A stretch of DNA of 64,000 nucleotides from assembly GCF_051201665.1 (NCBI RefSeq), contig NZ_CP179210.1:2480001-2544000 (forward strand), written 5' to 3'. Numbering within the stretch: the first letter of the stretch is position 1; every line of letters begins with the position of its first letter. The notes beneath the pieces are model-generated. The model was not told the origin of the DNA. It did no database searches and saw nothing but the letters and a program-made list of their open reading frames with translations. Source of the DNA: Psychrobium sp051201665. Lineage in GTDB: Bacteria > Pseudomonadota > Gammaproteobacteria > Enterobacterales > Psychrobiaceae. Made by a program: the position numbers and the translations under genes. Positions 46,270 to 55,773 of the stretch are shown in pieces.

Positions 46270-46969
46270 AGTTGCTCCAGTAGTTCACTGTAAACAGATA
46301 TCGGGTGTTGATAGCATTCAATATCAATGGGCGCAATAAACGACACTAATGCGCTGCTCTTTAAATCCAAACTGCTGTGAAGTTTTTGTGGAAGCGGTTG
46401 TAAGTACGCCACTTCTTCATCAAGGAGGTGTTGCGGCTTTTGTGCGGTCGTACCATGAATACGTTGGTGGGCGACATCGTTTAGCCATCCGCCAATTTTG
46501 CTATTGGCATTTGCACAATCTAACGATAAGCCCGCTTGCTTGAGCGTTGCATGCAATGGTACAACAAAGCTATTCTTCAAGTAATGGTTAAATCGTTCAA
46601 CTTTCCCCTTGGTTTTAGCACGATACGGCCGACATGCTTTGGGTTGAAAACCATATTCCTCAGCCAAATCAAGAAACGATTGATTCCAACGGTGCTTTCC
46701 TTCACCGTAAACATCGCGCTCAATAACTAATGCTTTAGCGTTGTCGCATAACACTTGTTTTGGAACGCCGCCAAAATAGTGAAATGCTTCCCTTAATCCG
46801 TCCATCCATGCTTCTGTTCGCTCATGGTCATAAAAATAGACGTAGCAGGCTCGTGAATAGCCAAGGGTTGCCACAAACGCCTTAATGGTAAGCTTTCCGC
46901 GTTTAATCGTGGTGAAGTCTATTTGCATTTGTTGACCCGGAACGGTTTCAAATCGAACAATAGGCTCTG

Positions 46970-48227
46970 TGTAGTGGTACAGTGAATTTGGTCACTTAAA
47001 TAGAGGTGTTATCATACGCCTCATCAACTTTAGGTGAATCAATGAATACTAGAACAAGACCAACTTATTCAGCAGAATTTAAACTCGAAACAGCTCAACT
47101 TGTTGTTGATGAAGGATACTCTGTCAGAGAAGCTTCCGAAGCCGTCGGAGTGAGTAAATCAGCCATTGATAAATGGGCACGACAATTAAAGAAAGAGCGA
47201 AACGGTATAGCAGACCAACCGACTGCATTAACACCTGAACAAATAAAAATTAAAGAACTCGAAAAACGCATAAAACGGATTGAATTAGAAAAAGAAATAC
47301 TAAAAAAGGCTACAGCTCTCTTGATGTCAGACTCCCTAGACAATTTGAAATAGTCCAGGCGTTACAAGAGAGCTATGATGTAAAAACAGTCTGTGAAGTC
47401 TTTGATATTCATCGTAGTAGCTATGGTTACTGGCGTAAAAATTCAAAAAACGCCAGTCATAAGCACTTAAAAGCAGAATTAATGGTTCGCGCTATTTTCT
47501 CGGAAAGTGGCGAATCAGCAGGAGCCAGAAGCGTAGCTCAGATAGCAACGACTAGAGATATGCCATTAAGCCGCTACCGAGCAAACCGCATTATGAAAAA
47601 GCTTGGCCTAGTGAGTTGTCAGATACCTAAGCATGCTTATAAGCGAGGTGGAAATGAGCACGCAGCGATACCGAATCACTTAGACAGACAATTTGTTGTT
47701 AGCGAACCCAATCAAGTTTGGTGTGGAGATGTGACTTTTATATGGGCAGGTAATCGTTGGTGTTATTTAGCCGTTGTGATTGATTTGTTCGCCAGAAAAC
47801 CTATTGGTTGGGCGATGTCTTACTCACCTGATACAGCGCTAACTAGCCAAGCATTAACAATGGCTTTTGAGTCACGAGGGAGACCAAAAGGCGTGATGTT
47901 TCATTCAGATCAAGGCTGTCATTATACGAGTAAGAAATATCGTCAATTACTTTGGCGATATCAAATCAAGCAAAGCATGAGCAGACGAGGAAACTGTTGG
48001 GATAACGCACCGATGGAAAGATTCTTTAGGAGTTTTAAAACAGAATGGATGCCCACTGTAGGTTATCAATCTTTAGTGCAAGCCAAGGCGGCAGTAGTGA
48101 ATTATATTACAGGATATTATAGTAACGTCAGGCCTCATCAATATAATGGCGGTTTAACTCCAAATGAATCGGAACAGAGATACTGGAAAACTTACAAAAC
48201 CGTGACCAAAATTAGTTGACCACTACA
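46970..48227 (+). mobile_element. IS3-family element, innermost of the nest
   Basis: A 1258-bp element with ends TGTAGTGGTACAGTG and CCACTACA in the TG...CA form, sharing TTTGGTCAC inside both ends, and a 3-bp duplication CTG (46967-46969, 48228-48230). It carries the two-frame orfAB. Being innermost and structurally intact, it is the latest insertion of the three. Confidence 0.93.
47042..48219 (+). CDS. IS3-family OrfAB transposase (programmed -1 frameshift)
   Basis: OrfA (47042-47353) has the HTH YSAEFKLETAQLVVDEGYSVREASEAVGVSKSAIDKWARQLKK and a leucine zipper; OrfB follows in the -1 frame to 48219, with VWCGDVTFIWAGNRWCYLAVVIDLFARKPIGWAMS, FHSDQGCHYTSKKYRQLL and NCWDNAPMERFFRSFKTEW as the DDE domain. 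An AAAAAAG slippery run at 47302-47308 near the end of OrfA is the expected frameshift site. I place the OrfA start at 47042 (MNTRTRPTYSAEFK), not the upstream 47006. Confidence 0.93.
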
Positions 48228-50703
48228 CTGGTGTTAATTGCTTGAAAGGGGATAAATACACCCTGAGTTGCGTTATTCCACCTTGATAACCTCTAGATTT
48301 TATTTCTGACAACAAAACAACAGCTGGGATCCAGTGTGGTTTTGCAGCATCTATTCGACCTTGAATATACTCATGGAAGGGACTGAGTTTAGTCGGTGGT
48401 GAATGTCGTTTTGTATAATGAGGCACGTCATAGCCTCTTAAATATTTACGCACAGTATTGCGCGATACGTTTAATTCTTTGGCAATGGCGCGAATGCTTT
48501 TGCCTTGTTTATGCAGGACTTTAATATCCACAAATAGCTCCTTCGTTAACATACCGTATCACCTAAAAATAAATAAATGATACATCGGTGGGTCAATTTT
48601 GGATCGATGTTAGTGGGTCATTTTTGCACCGTTGGTGACATCAAAGAAAACGGTCGCTACATCAGCAAAGCTGTCTACACGTTATTAGCACTTAATATGC
48701 AGGGTAAAAAAGAGATATTAGGGTTGCATTTATCAGAAAACGAAGGGGCTAATTATTGGCTTTCAGTGCTGACCGATCTTAATAATCGCGGTGTTAAAGA
48801 TATTCTTATTGCCTGCGTAGATGGGCTAACCGGCTTTCCTGAAGCCATAGCAGCTATCTTTCCTGAGACAGAAACACAGCTTTGTATCATTCATCAAATT
48901 CGAAACTCACTTAAGTACGTCGCGTCTAAAAATCAGAAAGCCTTTATGGCCGATTTAAAACCTGTCTATCGTGCACCCACAAAGGAAGCAGCTGAATTAG
49001 CACTCGATAAACTAGAAGATAAGTGGGGCGAAAAATATCCGCTGGTTATTAATTCCTGGCGCAGGAAGTGGCACAATCTATCTCACTATTTTAAGTACCC
49101 TGAGCACATCAGGAAGGTGATATATACCACGAACGCCGTTGAGGCGGTTCATCGTCAGTTTAGAAAGTTAACGAAGACGAAAGGCGCATTCCCGAACGAA
49201 AATAGCTTGTTGAAGCTGTTGTATGCTGGCATATTGAATGCTTCTGAGAAATGGACGATGCCAATCCATAACTGGAGCTTGTGTGTTTCTCAGTTGGCGA
49301 TATATTTTGAGGGACGTTTAGATAGCGTCATTGATATTTAGAAAATTAAGCCTGACACAGAATGTTGAACGCCCTCTAAAAAGCCAAGTTTTTTTGTTTC
49401 AATAAGTTTATTAACAATTAAATCCGCAGCATCTAAGGCAGAAGATGCCTTAACTATTTCTATACAAGCATATTTATCTCCTGAAAATGAAACATCAGCA
49501 ACTCTCAGTTTAGGATCATCCCCTGGAATTTGCTGTGCACCAAATAATGGCTCCCCCCCTAGCACAGCATTATTAAATGCAGGTAGGAATTTTCCAATAT
49601 GTTGAATGGATTTTTGAGTTCGCGAAAGAACTATACCTGCAGGCCAGTTATTATATATTTTATTTAAAAATCGTTTTGCTAGCCTTGGTTGAGCGCTTTC
49701 TCTACCACTATGAGCTAACCCTCCTTTAAATAAAGTTATCTCTTCTGTCATTCCATGCAATTGAAAATATCCATTTTTGCAAGGTGTTAATTGTGCCATT
49801 CCTTGAGGTGTACCTCGTTCTCCATAAATAACAACTTCAGGCCACTTCCCTTCAACTTTCCCCCAATGCGCTAAATAAGCTGACTTAAACTCAACCATAC
49901 GCTCACGCTTTAGGTTAAGCATGTCATCAACTGCGCCTGTTTTAAACCCACATGCATTTATTAAGTAATTAACCTTTACTACTTCAGTACTATTTTCCTT
50001 GTTATTGAGGAGTATATGCCAATCTTTATTATCAGTACTCGCTTTAATATTAGTAACTTGTGTACACGTGCGGACATTACATTCTGGTAATTTTTCTGTT
50101 GCTAATTCGGCTATTGCAGCAAGGCGGAAAATACTTAAACCATATTCCTGTACCAACAAAACTGGAAACTGAATCTGATTAAAGTCAATATTTTTTGCAA
50201 TGGGTATCATCCAGTCATTAGAACAAGCAGGAGTTGAAGGAGTGGCTTGAAGAGACAATGACTCTAGTTGTTCTCGACTATAAAATTTATAATACTCATT
50301 TACAGGACCTAATACTTTATTGTTACGGTCTTTTTTTACCAAAGCGGCATACTCTGCTTGAAGAAGCTTTAAGCGCGGCTCTAAGTCTTTTGGTGTATTT
50401 TTATATGACTTAGGCAATGCGACAACCGTAGGGCGAATATTTATACTATTAGCGTACACTTTAAAAGTATCAATAGACTGTCGTAACAATGATAAACACT
50501 GCTGATCTGAAATTTCACGATATAAATTTCCACCTGCGTGTAAATGACAAATAGGCGGACCATTAATCAAACTAGGTCCTTTTTCAAATATGGTTACTTT
50601 TATACCAAGTTCAGCTAACCTCAGAGCAACAGTTGAGCCAGCTATGCCACCACCAATAATGCCAACATGAAAAGAAGCATTACAATTTTTTGAATTGTTA
50701 TTA

Positions 50704-51063
50704 GGGTCTGTTGATCTTTTGAGTTCATTTTTGCAGCAATTTGTTTGGGGTTTCTACAAGGCAGAGCCTATGTGGTGTAGCTGGCTCGATAATAGCTCCT
50801 GCATTATCCTAATGAGCTACATCCCTGTAGCAATACACGAATAGGCGATAACGCCGCAGAAATAACAAACAAATGCTGTCCGTAGGATTCACCTAAAAGT
50901 ATTTTGTGCGGCGTTATTCGTCATTCACTGGGGTAAACCCAGCATCAATCCTCATGCCTCGCCCACAGGGATGTGGGTGCTTATGCTCAGTCTGGAACAA
51001 TGAACATGTGCCCAAAATCCTTTTAGATTGAACAAAATTTGAACCACAAAGATCAACAGACCC
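50704..51063. mobile_element. 360-bp IS5-related MITE, copy 1
   Basis: Terminal repeats GGGTCTGTTGATCTTT and an inverted counterpart, with a TA duplication at 50702-50703 and 51064-51065. It encodes no transposase and sits after the first few codons of the FAD oxidoreductase gene. A near-identical inverted copy is at 61896-62255. The ends resemble those of the IS5-family element at 32960 (GGGCGTGTTGATCTTT), which or whose relative could mobilise it. Confidence 0.9.
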
Positions 51064-51284
51064 TAGTCATTTTTAACATCATAGAGTTTAATGAAGTATA
51101 TAAAGAAATTAAATCATAAATCACGCGCGACATTAAAATTACAAAATACATTAGAATATTAGTAATAATTAAATTCGAATATACTCTTTTAACTTGCTGT
51201 AATACCTAGATTTGATCTACCTTCTTTGGTAGCCTTAAGCTTATTAATTAGATTAATATCATACAACATTTATCGGAAATCAGA

Positions 51285-51770
51285 ATGGACGAAATTGAAA
51301 AAAAAATAGAACAATGGTCAATTCAAATGCCTGAACTCGACACAAATCCGATGGCAATAACGAGCCGAGTTTTACGAGTAGCTAAACACATGAGTGATGA
51401 GTTAACAAAATCATTTACTGGGTACGAACTTACCGATGCCGGCTTTGATGTGTTGGCCACATTGCTTCGTATGGGTCCACCCCATGCACTTTCTCCTAAT
51501 CAGCTAATACAACAAATGCTAATCACTTCTGGCACCATGACAAGTCGCATTGATCTACTTGAAAGTAAAAACTTAGTTAAACGTACTACGAATAAAAAAG
51601 ACAAAAGAAGTGTGAGTGTTTCTTTAACATCAAAAGGGTTAAACCTTATTGAAAAAGTCATTACTGAGCATGCAAAAAGTCAAAGAAAACTTGTGTCTAA
51701 TTTTTCTCAAGCTGAGCAAAAACAATTTAAAAAATTACTTCAGAAGTATTTAACTCAAGTTGGTTATTAA
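51285..51770 (+). CDS. MarR-family transcriptional regulator
   Basis: A 161-residue winged-helix repressor: LTDAGFDVLATLLRMGPPHALSPNQLIQQMLITSGTMTSRIDLLESKNLVKRTTNKKDKRSVSVSLTSKG contains the recognition helix and the wing with the conserved Asp-x-Arg. It lies between the FAD oxidoreductase (divergent) and the ureidoglycine aminohydrolase (convergent), so it is the likely regulator of the ureide genes. MarR proteins of this kind (HucR, PecS type) often bind urate or related acids; that is a family analogy only. Confidence 0.9.
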   Translation: MDEIEKKIEQWSIQMPELDTNPMAITSRVLRVAKHMSDELTKSFTGYELTDAGFDVLATLLRMGPPHALSPNQLIQQMLITSGTMTSRIDLLESKNLVKRTTNKKDKRSVSVSLTSKGLNLIEKVITEHAKSQRKLVSNFSQAEQKQFKKLLQKYLTQVGY

Positions 51771-51839
51771 GTAATACTAACTGTAAAAAAGTGTAAAGAG
51801 GGTTAAACAACGAAGCAAAAACCCCCTTTACACAAGGCA

Positions 51840-52676
51840 CTAACTTTTTGGTCGAATAAACGGCATTTGTCTATTTACATCTTTATAAAGCAAATACCTA
51901 AATGGTCCTGGTCCACCTGCGTAACAAGATTGTGGACAAAACGCACGAAGCCACATAAAGTCACCGGCTTCAACTTCTACCCACTCACCATTTAAGTGGT
52001 ATACCGCTTTCCCTTCTAATACATACAAACCATGTTCCATTACATGTGTTTCGTCAAAAGGAATTACTCCACCTGGTTGGAAAGTTACAATAGTTACATG
52101 CATATCGTGACGCATATCTGAAGGGTCAACAAACCGTGTTGTAGCCCAGACGTCACCTGTATCAGGCATGACGGTTGGTTCGATATCTTGTTCATTAGCA
52201 ACAAAAGCTTCAGGTACATCAAGACCTTCTACAAATTGGTATGCCTTGCGAACCCAATGAAACTTTACATGTTCAGCGCTATTATTTTTAAGAGTCCATT
52301 TACAGCCAGGAGGTAAATAGGCATACCCTCCGCTAATAAGGTTATGGGAAGCGCCTTCAATAGTCAGGTCCATTTCCCCCTCAACTACAAAAATAACCCC
52401 CTGAGCACTTTCATCAAGTTCAGGTCTATTTGACCCCCCACCTGCTTCAACTTCAACAATATATTGAGAAAAAGTTTCTGCAAAACCGCTTAATGGACGT
52501 GCAATAACCCACATACGCATCTTTTCCCAGAAAGGTAAAAAACTAGTCACAATATCAGTCATGACACGTTTAGGTATAATAGCGTAAGCTTCAGTGAAAA
52601 TAGCTCTGTCTGATAACAACTGTGTTTGTGGTGGCAACCCACCTGTGGGTGCGTAATACGTATTTTTCTTTGACAT
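51840..52676 (-). CDS. allE: (S)-ureidoglycine aminohydrolase (AllE/UGlyAH)
   Basis: A 278-residue bicupin Mn enzyme that deaminates (S)-ureidoglycine to (S)-ureidoglycolate. It opens YYAPTGGLPPQTQLLSDRAIFTEAYAIIPKRVMTDIVTS, has VEAGGGSNRPELDESAQGVIFVVEGEMDLTIEG and GYAYLPPGCKW in the first cupin, and in the second VTFQPGGVIPFDETHVMEHGLYVLEGKAVYHLNGEWVEVEAGDFMWLRAFCPQ with the His/Glu metal ligands. It lies 5 bp behind glcB on the minus strand, and the two form an operon. Confidence 0.95.
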   Translation of the reverse strand: MSKKNTYYAPTGGLPPQTQLLSDRAIFTEAYAIIPKRVMTDIVTSFLPFWEKMRMWVIARPLSGFAETFSQYIVEVEAGGGSNRPELDESAQGVIFVVEGEMDLTIEGASHNLISGGYAYLPPGCKWTLKNNSAEHVKFHWVRKAYQFVEGLDVPEAFVANEQDIEPTVMPDTGDVWATTRFVDPSDMRHDMHVTIVTFQPGGVIPFDETHVMEHGLYVLEGKAVYHLNGEWVEVEAGDFMWLRAFCPQSCYAGGPGPFRYLLYKDVNRQMPFIRPKS

Positions 52677-52681
52677 AATTC

Positions 52682-54865
52682 TTATTCCTCTAATAACTGA
52701 ACTTCATTAAACTTTCGTCTATATTCATGAAGTAAGGGCTCTGTATATCCATTTGGTTGTGTTTTACCTTTAAACACTAAGTCCAAGGCCGCTTGAAATG
52801 CTAAACTACGATCAAAATCAGCGGACATTGCTTGGTAATTTGGATCATGAGCATTTTGTTTATCAACAATAACGGCCATTTTTTCAAAAGCTAACTTGAT
52901 TTGTGCTTCAGTCAAAATACTATGCTCTAACCAATTACAAATATGCTGACTTGAAATTCGTAAAGTTGCTCTATCTTCCATTAAACCAATATTGTCTATA
53001 TTAGGTACTTTTGATGCCCCCATGCCTAAATCAACCCAACGAACTACATACCCTAAAAGTCCTTGAGCATTATTATTTAATTCTTTTTCAATCACCGCAT
53101 TCGTAAGTTCATCGGTATTACTCAATAGTGGTACCGTTAGTATATCGTCAACACTAGCACGAGTTCGTTCCCTCAATTTTTCTTGTATATCGAATACATT
53201 AACTTCGTGATAATGTATAGCATGTAAAGTGGCGCCCGTTGGGGACGGAACCCATGAAGTGTTCGCACCGGATAATGGATGCACAATTTTAGCTTCCATC
53301 ATGTTCGCCATTTCATCAGGTATTGCCCACATACCTTTCCCTATTTGTGCTTTACCAGAAAAACCACAAGCTAATCCAATATCAACATTCCAATCTTCGT
53401 ATGCTTTTATCCAAGTTTGCGCCTTCATATCTCCTTTTGGCACTATTGGACCTAATAACATACTAGTATGAATTTCATCACCCGTTCTATCTAAAAAGCC
53501 AGTGTTAATAAACACAATTCGACTTTTAACTGCTCTGATGCATTCTTTCAAATTAACTGAAGTACGTCGTTCTTCATCCATGACACCAATTTTAATTGTG
53601 TTTCTGTCCAGTCCTAGCTTGTCTTCAACCATATCAAATAGCTTATTAGCGAACGCAGCTTCTTCAGGTCCATGCATTTTAGGTTTAACAATATAAACAT
53701 TGCCATTTCTAGAGTTTCGGTGAATATTCTTTTTATGAATATCATGAAGCGCTATTAATACGCTCACCATAGCATCCATTATACCTTCTTGAATCTCAAA
53801 ACCTTCTTTATCTATGATTGCAGGGTTAGTCATTAAATGACCTACATTACGACAAAACAATAAACTACGGCCATGTATACTGATAGTATTACCAGATAAG
53901 TCTTGATACTCTTTATCTGCATTTAAAATACGTGTTGATGTTTTTCCTGCCTTTTCAATGGTTTCACTTAAATCACCTTTCATTAAGCCTAGCCAATTTC
54001 TATAAACATGAATTTTTTCTTTCGCATCAACAGCTACAACTGAATCTTCAAAATCTTGAATTGTCGTTAGTGCAGACTCCAGTGTTATATCTTTAATTCC
54101 TGCAGTATCTTTCTTACCAATTGCAGACTTATCATCTATTTCTATCGCAACACGTAAGTGATTGTGTTTTAAAAGCACCGAGCTAGGCCTACTTTGCTCA
54201 CCTTGGAAGCCAACGACTTGATCTTTATTTTTAAGCTCTGTAATTGTTCCATCAACAAGCGTTACAAAAAGTTTTTCACTGAGAATATGATACTGACTAG
54301 ATTGCGAATGAGATCCTACTAATAATGGAAAGTACTTATCTAAAAACTCTCGACCATAAGCGATTACTTTAGCTGCCCTAATTGGGTTATGCAGCTTACC
54401 TTTTGCAGCACCATCATCATCACTTATTACATCTGTACCATAAAGTGCATCATATAAACTTCCCCAACGAGCATTCGCTGCATTTAATGAAAAACGGGCA
54501 TTAGCTGTCGGTACAACTAGTTGAGGACCCGGTTTTAAACTAATTTCACTATCAACATTTTCAGTGGTAATACTAAAATCGTCACCCTCTGGCACTAAAT
54601 AACCAATTTCAATAAGAAATTTTTTGTAATCTGACAGGTTAAACTTACCTTTATGTGCAATATTCCAATCATCAATTCTCGCTTGAAGTAAATCTCGCTT
54701 TACTAATAACTCGCGATTTTCTATTCCTAATTCATGGGTTATCTCTGATAAGGATTCCCAAAAGTGTTCCTCGGAAACATTTAAGCCCGGCAATACTTCC
54801 ACTTGTATAAATTGAATTAAGTCAACATCGACCTTTAGTAATCCTTTTTGTTGATAGTTTGTCAT
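52682..54865 (-). CDS. glcB: Malate synthase G
   Basis: Condenses glyoxylate with acetyl-CoA to malate. The 727-residue length is that of the monomeric G isoform. Clear segments are NAANARWGSLYDALYGTDVISDDDGA, the catalytic-loop regions VYIVKPKMHGPEEAAFANKLF, IKIGVMDEERRTSVNLKECIRAV, FINTGFLDRTGDEIHTSMLLGP and the C-terminal RATLRISSQHICNWLEH. As first gene of the glcB-allE operon it takes up the glyoxylate released by ureide breakdown. The divergent region upstream contains candidate operators. Confidence 0.97.
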   Translation of the reverse strand: MTNYQQKGLLKVDVDLIQFIQVEVLPGLNVSEEHFWESLSEITHELGIENRELLVKRDLLQARIDDWNIAHKGKFNLSDYKKFLIEIGYLVPEGDDFSITTENVDSEISLKPGPQLVVPTANARFSLNAANARWGSLYDALYGTDVISDDDGAAKGKLHNPIRAAKVIAYGREFLDKYFPLLVGSHSQSSQYHILSEKLFVTLVDGTITELKNKDQVVGFQGEQSRPSSVLLKHNHLRVAIEIDDKSAIGKKDTAGIKDITLESALTTIQDFEDSVVAVDAKEKIHVYRNWLGLMKGDLSETIEKAGKTSTRILNADKEYQDLSGNTISIHGRSLLFCRNVGHLMTNPAIIDKEGFEIQEGIMDAMVSVLIALHDIHKKNIHRNSRNGNVYIVKPKMHGPEEAAFANKLFDMVEDKLGLDRNTIKIGVMDEERRTSVNLKECIRAVKSRIVFINTGFLDRTGDEIHTSMLLGPIVPKGDMKAQTWIKAYEDWNVDIGLACGFSGKAQIGKGMWAIPDEMANMMEAKIVHPLSGANTSWVPSPTGATLHAIHYHEVNVFDIQEKLRERTRASVDDILTVPLLSNTDELTNAVIEKELNNNAQGLLGYVVRWVDLGMGASKVPNIDNIGLMEDRATLRISSQHICNWLEHSILTEAQIKLAFEKMAVIVDKQNAHDPNYQAMSADFDRSLAFQAALDLVFKGKTQPNGYTEPLLHEYRRKFNEVQLLEE

Positions 54866-54913
54866 TTCGTTTTCACTCTTTGCTTATGGGTAGGTAAAGC
54901 TTCAATACCTAGA

Positions 54914-54976
54914 ATGTATACAAAACCACAGAACCTGTCAATCAAGACAACAGATTGTACACAAAATTGTTGACAA
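54914..54976. promoter_or_regulatory. Three TTGTNNACAA-type dyads in the glcB-uraD divergent region
   Basis: ATGTATACAA (54914-54923), TTGTACACAA (54955-54964) and TTGTTGACAA (54967-54976) share the dyad TTGT-NN-ACAA; the last two are 12 bp apart centre to centre. They lie 49-111 bp before the glcB ATG, in the 348-bp gap between the two ureide operons. The local MarR protein is the natural candidate to bind them. The rest of the gap, to 55213, is AT-rich with no gene. Confidence 0.5.
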
Positions 54977-55213
54977 TCGTTGTGTAAGTAAAATATAGTG
55001 GTATTTAACAGAGTAATTATTGTTAGAAAAACAAATTAATTCGACAAAGTATCTTAGCTGTTTAACTAGTTAATTATGCTTAATTTATTGTAATTTAGCT
55101 TTTAAGGCTATCTTCAAATACTAACAATGTATAGATTTACAAGTTTCAATTAAATCGTAACATTATAGTTTTGTTATGTTTATTCAACACAAATTAATTA
55201 ATGGTAAGTTCCA

Positions 55214-55729
55214 ATGACAAATACAATACACTTAAATACGTTAAACACTGCTACACAAGAAGAGTTTACTGAATTATTAGCAGAGATATATGAACACTCA
55301 AGTTGGATTCCAAACAAAGTTTGGTCAAGACGCCCTTTTGCGAATATTGAAAGCTTACACGATGAAATGCTTAAAATTGTAGAAGACTCCAGTATTGAAG
55401 AAAAACTTGTTCTGCTAAGAGCTCACCCACAATTAGCAGGGAAAGAAGCTAAGAGTGGGAAGCTAACCGAAGCTTCTACAGAGGAACAATCTTCAGCTAA
55501 ATTAAACTCGCTTAATAGACCTGAAATGAATGAAATTACAGCTCTTAATAAACTATATATGGAAACGCATCACTTCCCTTTTATCATTGCCGTAAAAGGA
55601 CATACTAAAGATAGTATTTTTGAAGAATTTAGAAAACGTGTTAATAACCCGACAAACGACGAGTTAAATAAAGCAATATGGCAAGTTGGCTTAATAGCAA
55701 ACTTTAGATTAAAAGCATTAATCTGTTAA
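55214..55729 (+). CDS. uraD: OHCU decarboxylase UraD
   Basis: Decarboxylates 2-oxo-4-hydroxy-4-carboxy-5-ureidoimidazoline to (S)-allantoin, the third step from urate. The 171 residues carry AEIYEHSSWIPNKVW, the catalytic His in VLLRAHPQLAGKEA, ETHHFPFIIAVKGHTKDSI and the C-terminal IANFRLKALI. It is first in a same-strand run of six genes (uraD, uraH, malic enzyme, ytoQ, usp, MFS). Confidence 0.95.
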   Translation: MTNTIHLNTLNTATQEEFTELLAEIYEHSSWIPNKVWSRRPFANIESLHDEMLKIVEDSSIEEKLVLLRAHPQLAGKEAKSGKLTEASTEEQSSAKLNSLNRPEMNEITALNKLYMETHHFPFIIAVKGHTKDSIFEEFRKRVNNPTNDELNKAIWQVGLIANFRLKALIC

Positions 55730-55773
55730 GTGTTTAAATAAAAATCATAATTATAATTTGTAAGGACAAAGCA

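Larger units (their letters stand above)
46266..48552 (-). pseudogene. istA: IS21-family transposase IstA split by IS3
   Basis: N-terminal part from 48552 with the HTH GKSIRAIAKELNVSRNTVRKYLRGYDVPHY, and C-terminal part to 46266 with the DDE domain (MQIDFTTIKRGKLTIKAFV, FGGVPKQVLCDNAKALVIE, RAKTKGKVERFNHYLKNSF). Removing the IS3 and one CTG restores PFKQLTPEPIVRFETVPGQQ and a 341-residue frame. No other lesion is seen. Confidence 0.92.
45433..48640 (-). mobile_element. IS21-family element (istA interrupted by IS3)
   Basis: Inverted repeats TGTCAACAACGGTTTAAAA and TGTCACCAACGGTGCAAAA, each followed by TGACCCAC, with a 6-bp duplication TCAAAG (45427-45432 and 48641-48646). Internal copies of the GACCCA motif near both ends are typical multiple IstA sites. 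It encodes istA then istB on the minus strand. Confidence 0.93.
44925..49341 (+). pseudogene. IS256-family transposase split by IS21
   Basis: N-terminal part 44925-45432 (NRKNGRTSKNIKHPSGNFELDTPRDRNGTFEP, MFSLGMSYRDINAHVEEMYG, catalytic PIVWLDAIHYKV) and C-terminal part 48641-49341 (ILIACVDGLTGFPEAIAAIFPETETQLCIIHQIRNSL, IYTTNAVEAVHRQFRKLTKTKGAFPN). Removing the IS21 and one TCAAAG restores HYKVKENGRYISKAVY and a 400-residue frame, the normal IS256 length, with no other lesion. Confidence 0.93.
44868..49376 (+). mobile_element. IS256-family element carrying a nested IS21 and IS3
   Basis: Ends GGGAGTGTTCATAATTCTG and, on the right, an inverted counterpart ending GAACGCCCTC, with an 8-bp duplication TAAAAAGC (44860-44867 and 49377-49384), the usual IS256 length. 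Minus the IS21 it is about 1.3 kb. It lies near the 3' end of the FAD oxidoreductase gene. Confidence 0.88.
44728..51082 (-). pseudogene. FAD-dependent oxidoreductase interrupted by a MITE and an IS256/IS21/IS3 nest
   Basis: The gene can be rebuilt by hand. It starts at ATG 51082, 51079 or 51070 (MTNNNSKNCNASFHV), is cut by a 360-bp MITE (50704-51063), continues with the FAD-binding GIIGGGIAGSTVALRLAELG and FEKG through 49377, is cut by the IS256 nest (44868-49376), and ends SSHFSNNVIQSHYFP...FPIHLV at 44728-44730. Removing both insertions with one copy each of TA and TAAAAAGC gives one frame of about 487 residues. The fold is of the DAO/glycine-oxidase type with a C-terminal extension. Substrate unknown; it lies in the ureide locus. 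The middle, 49338-50570, is open and could make a truncated, cofactor-less product. Confidence 0.85.

Noticed and set aside
47302..47353. Apparent frameshift between the two IS3 transposase frames
   Set aside because: An AAAAAAG slippery run at the right place and intact DDE motifs indicate normal programmed frameshifting, not decay.
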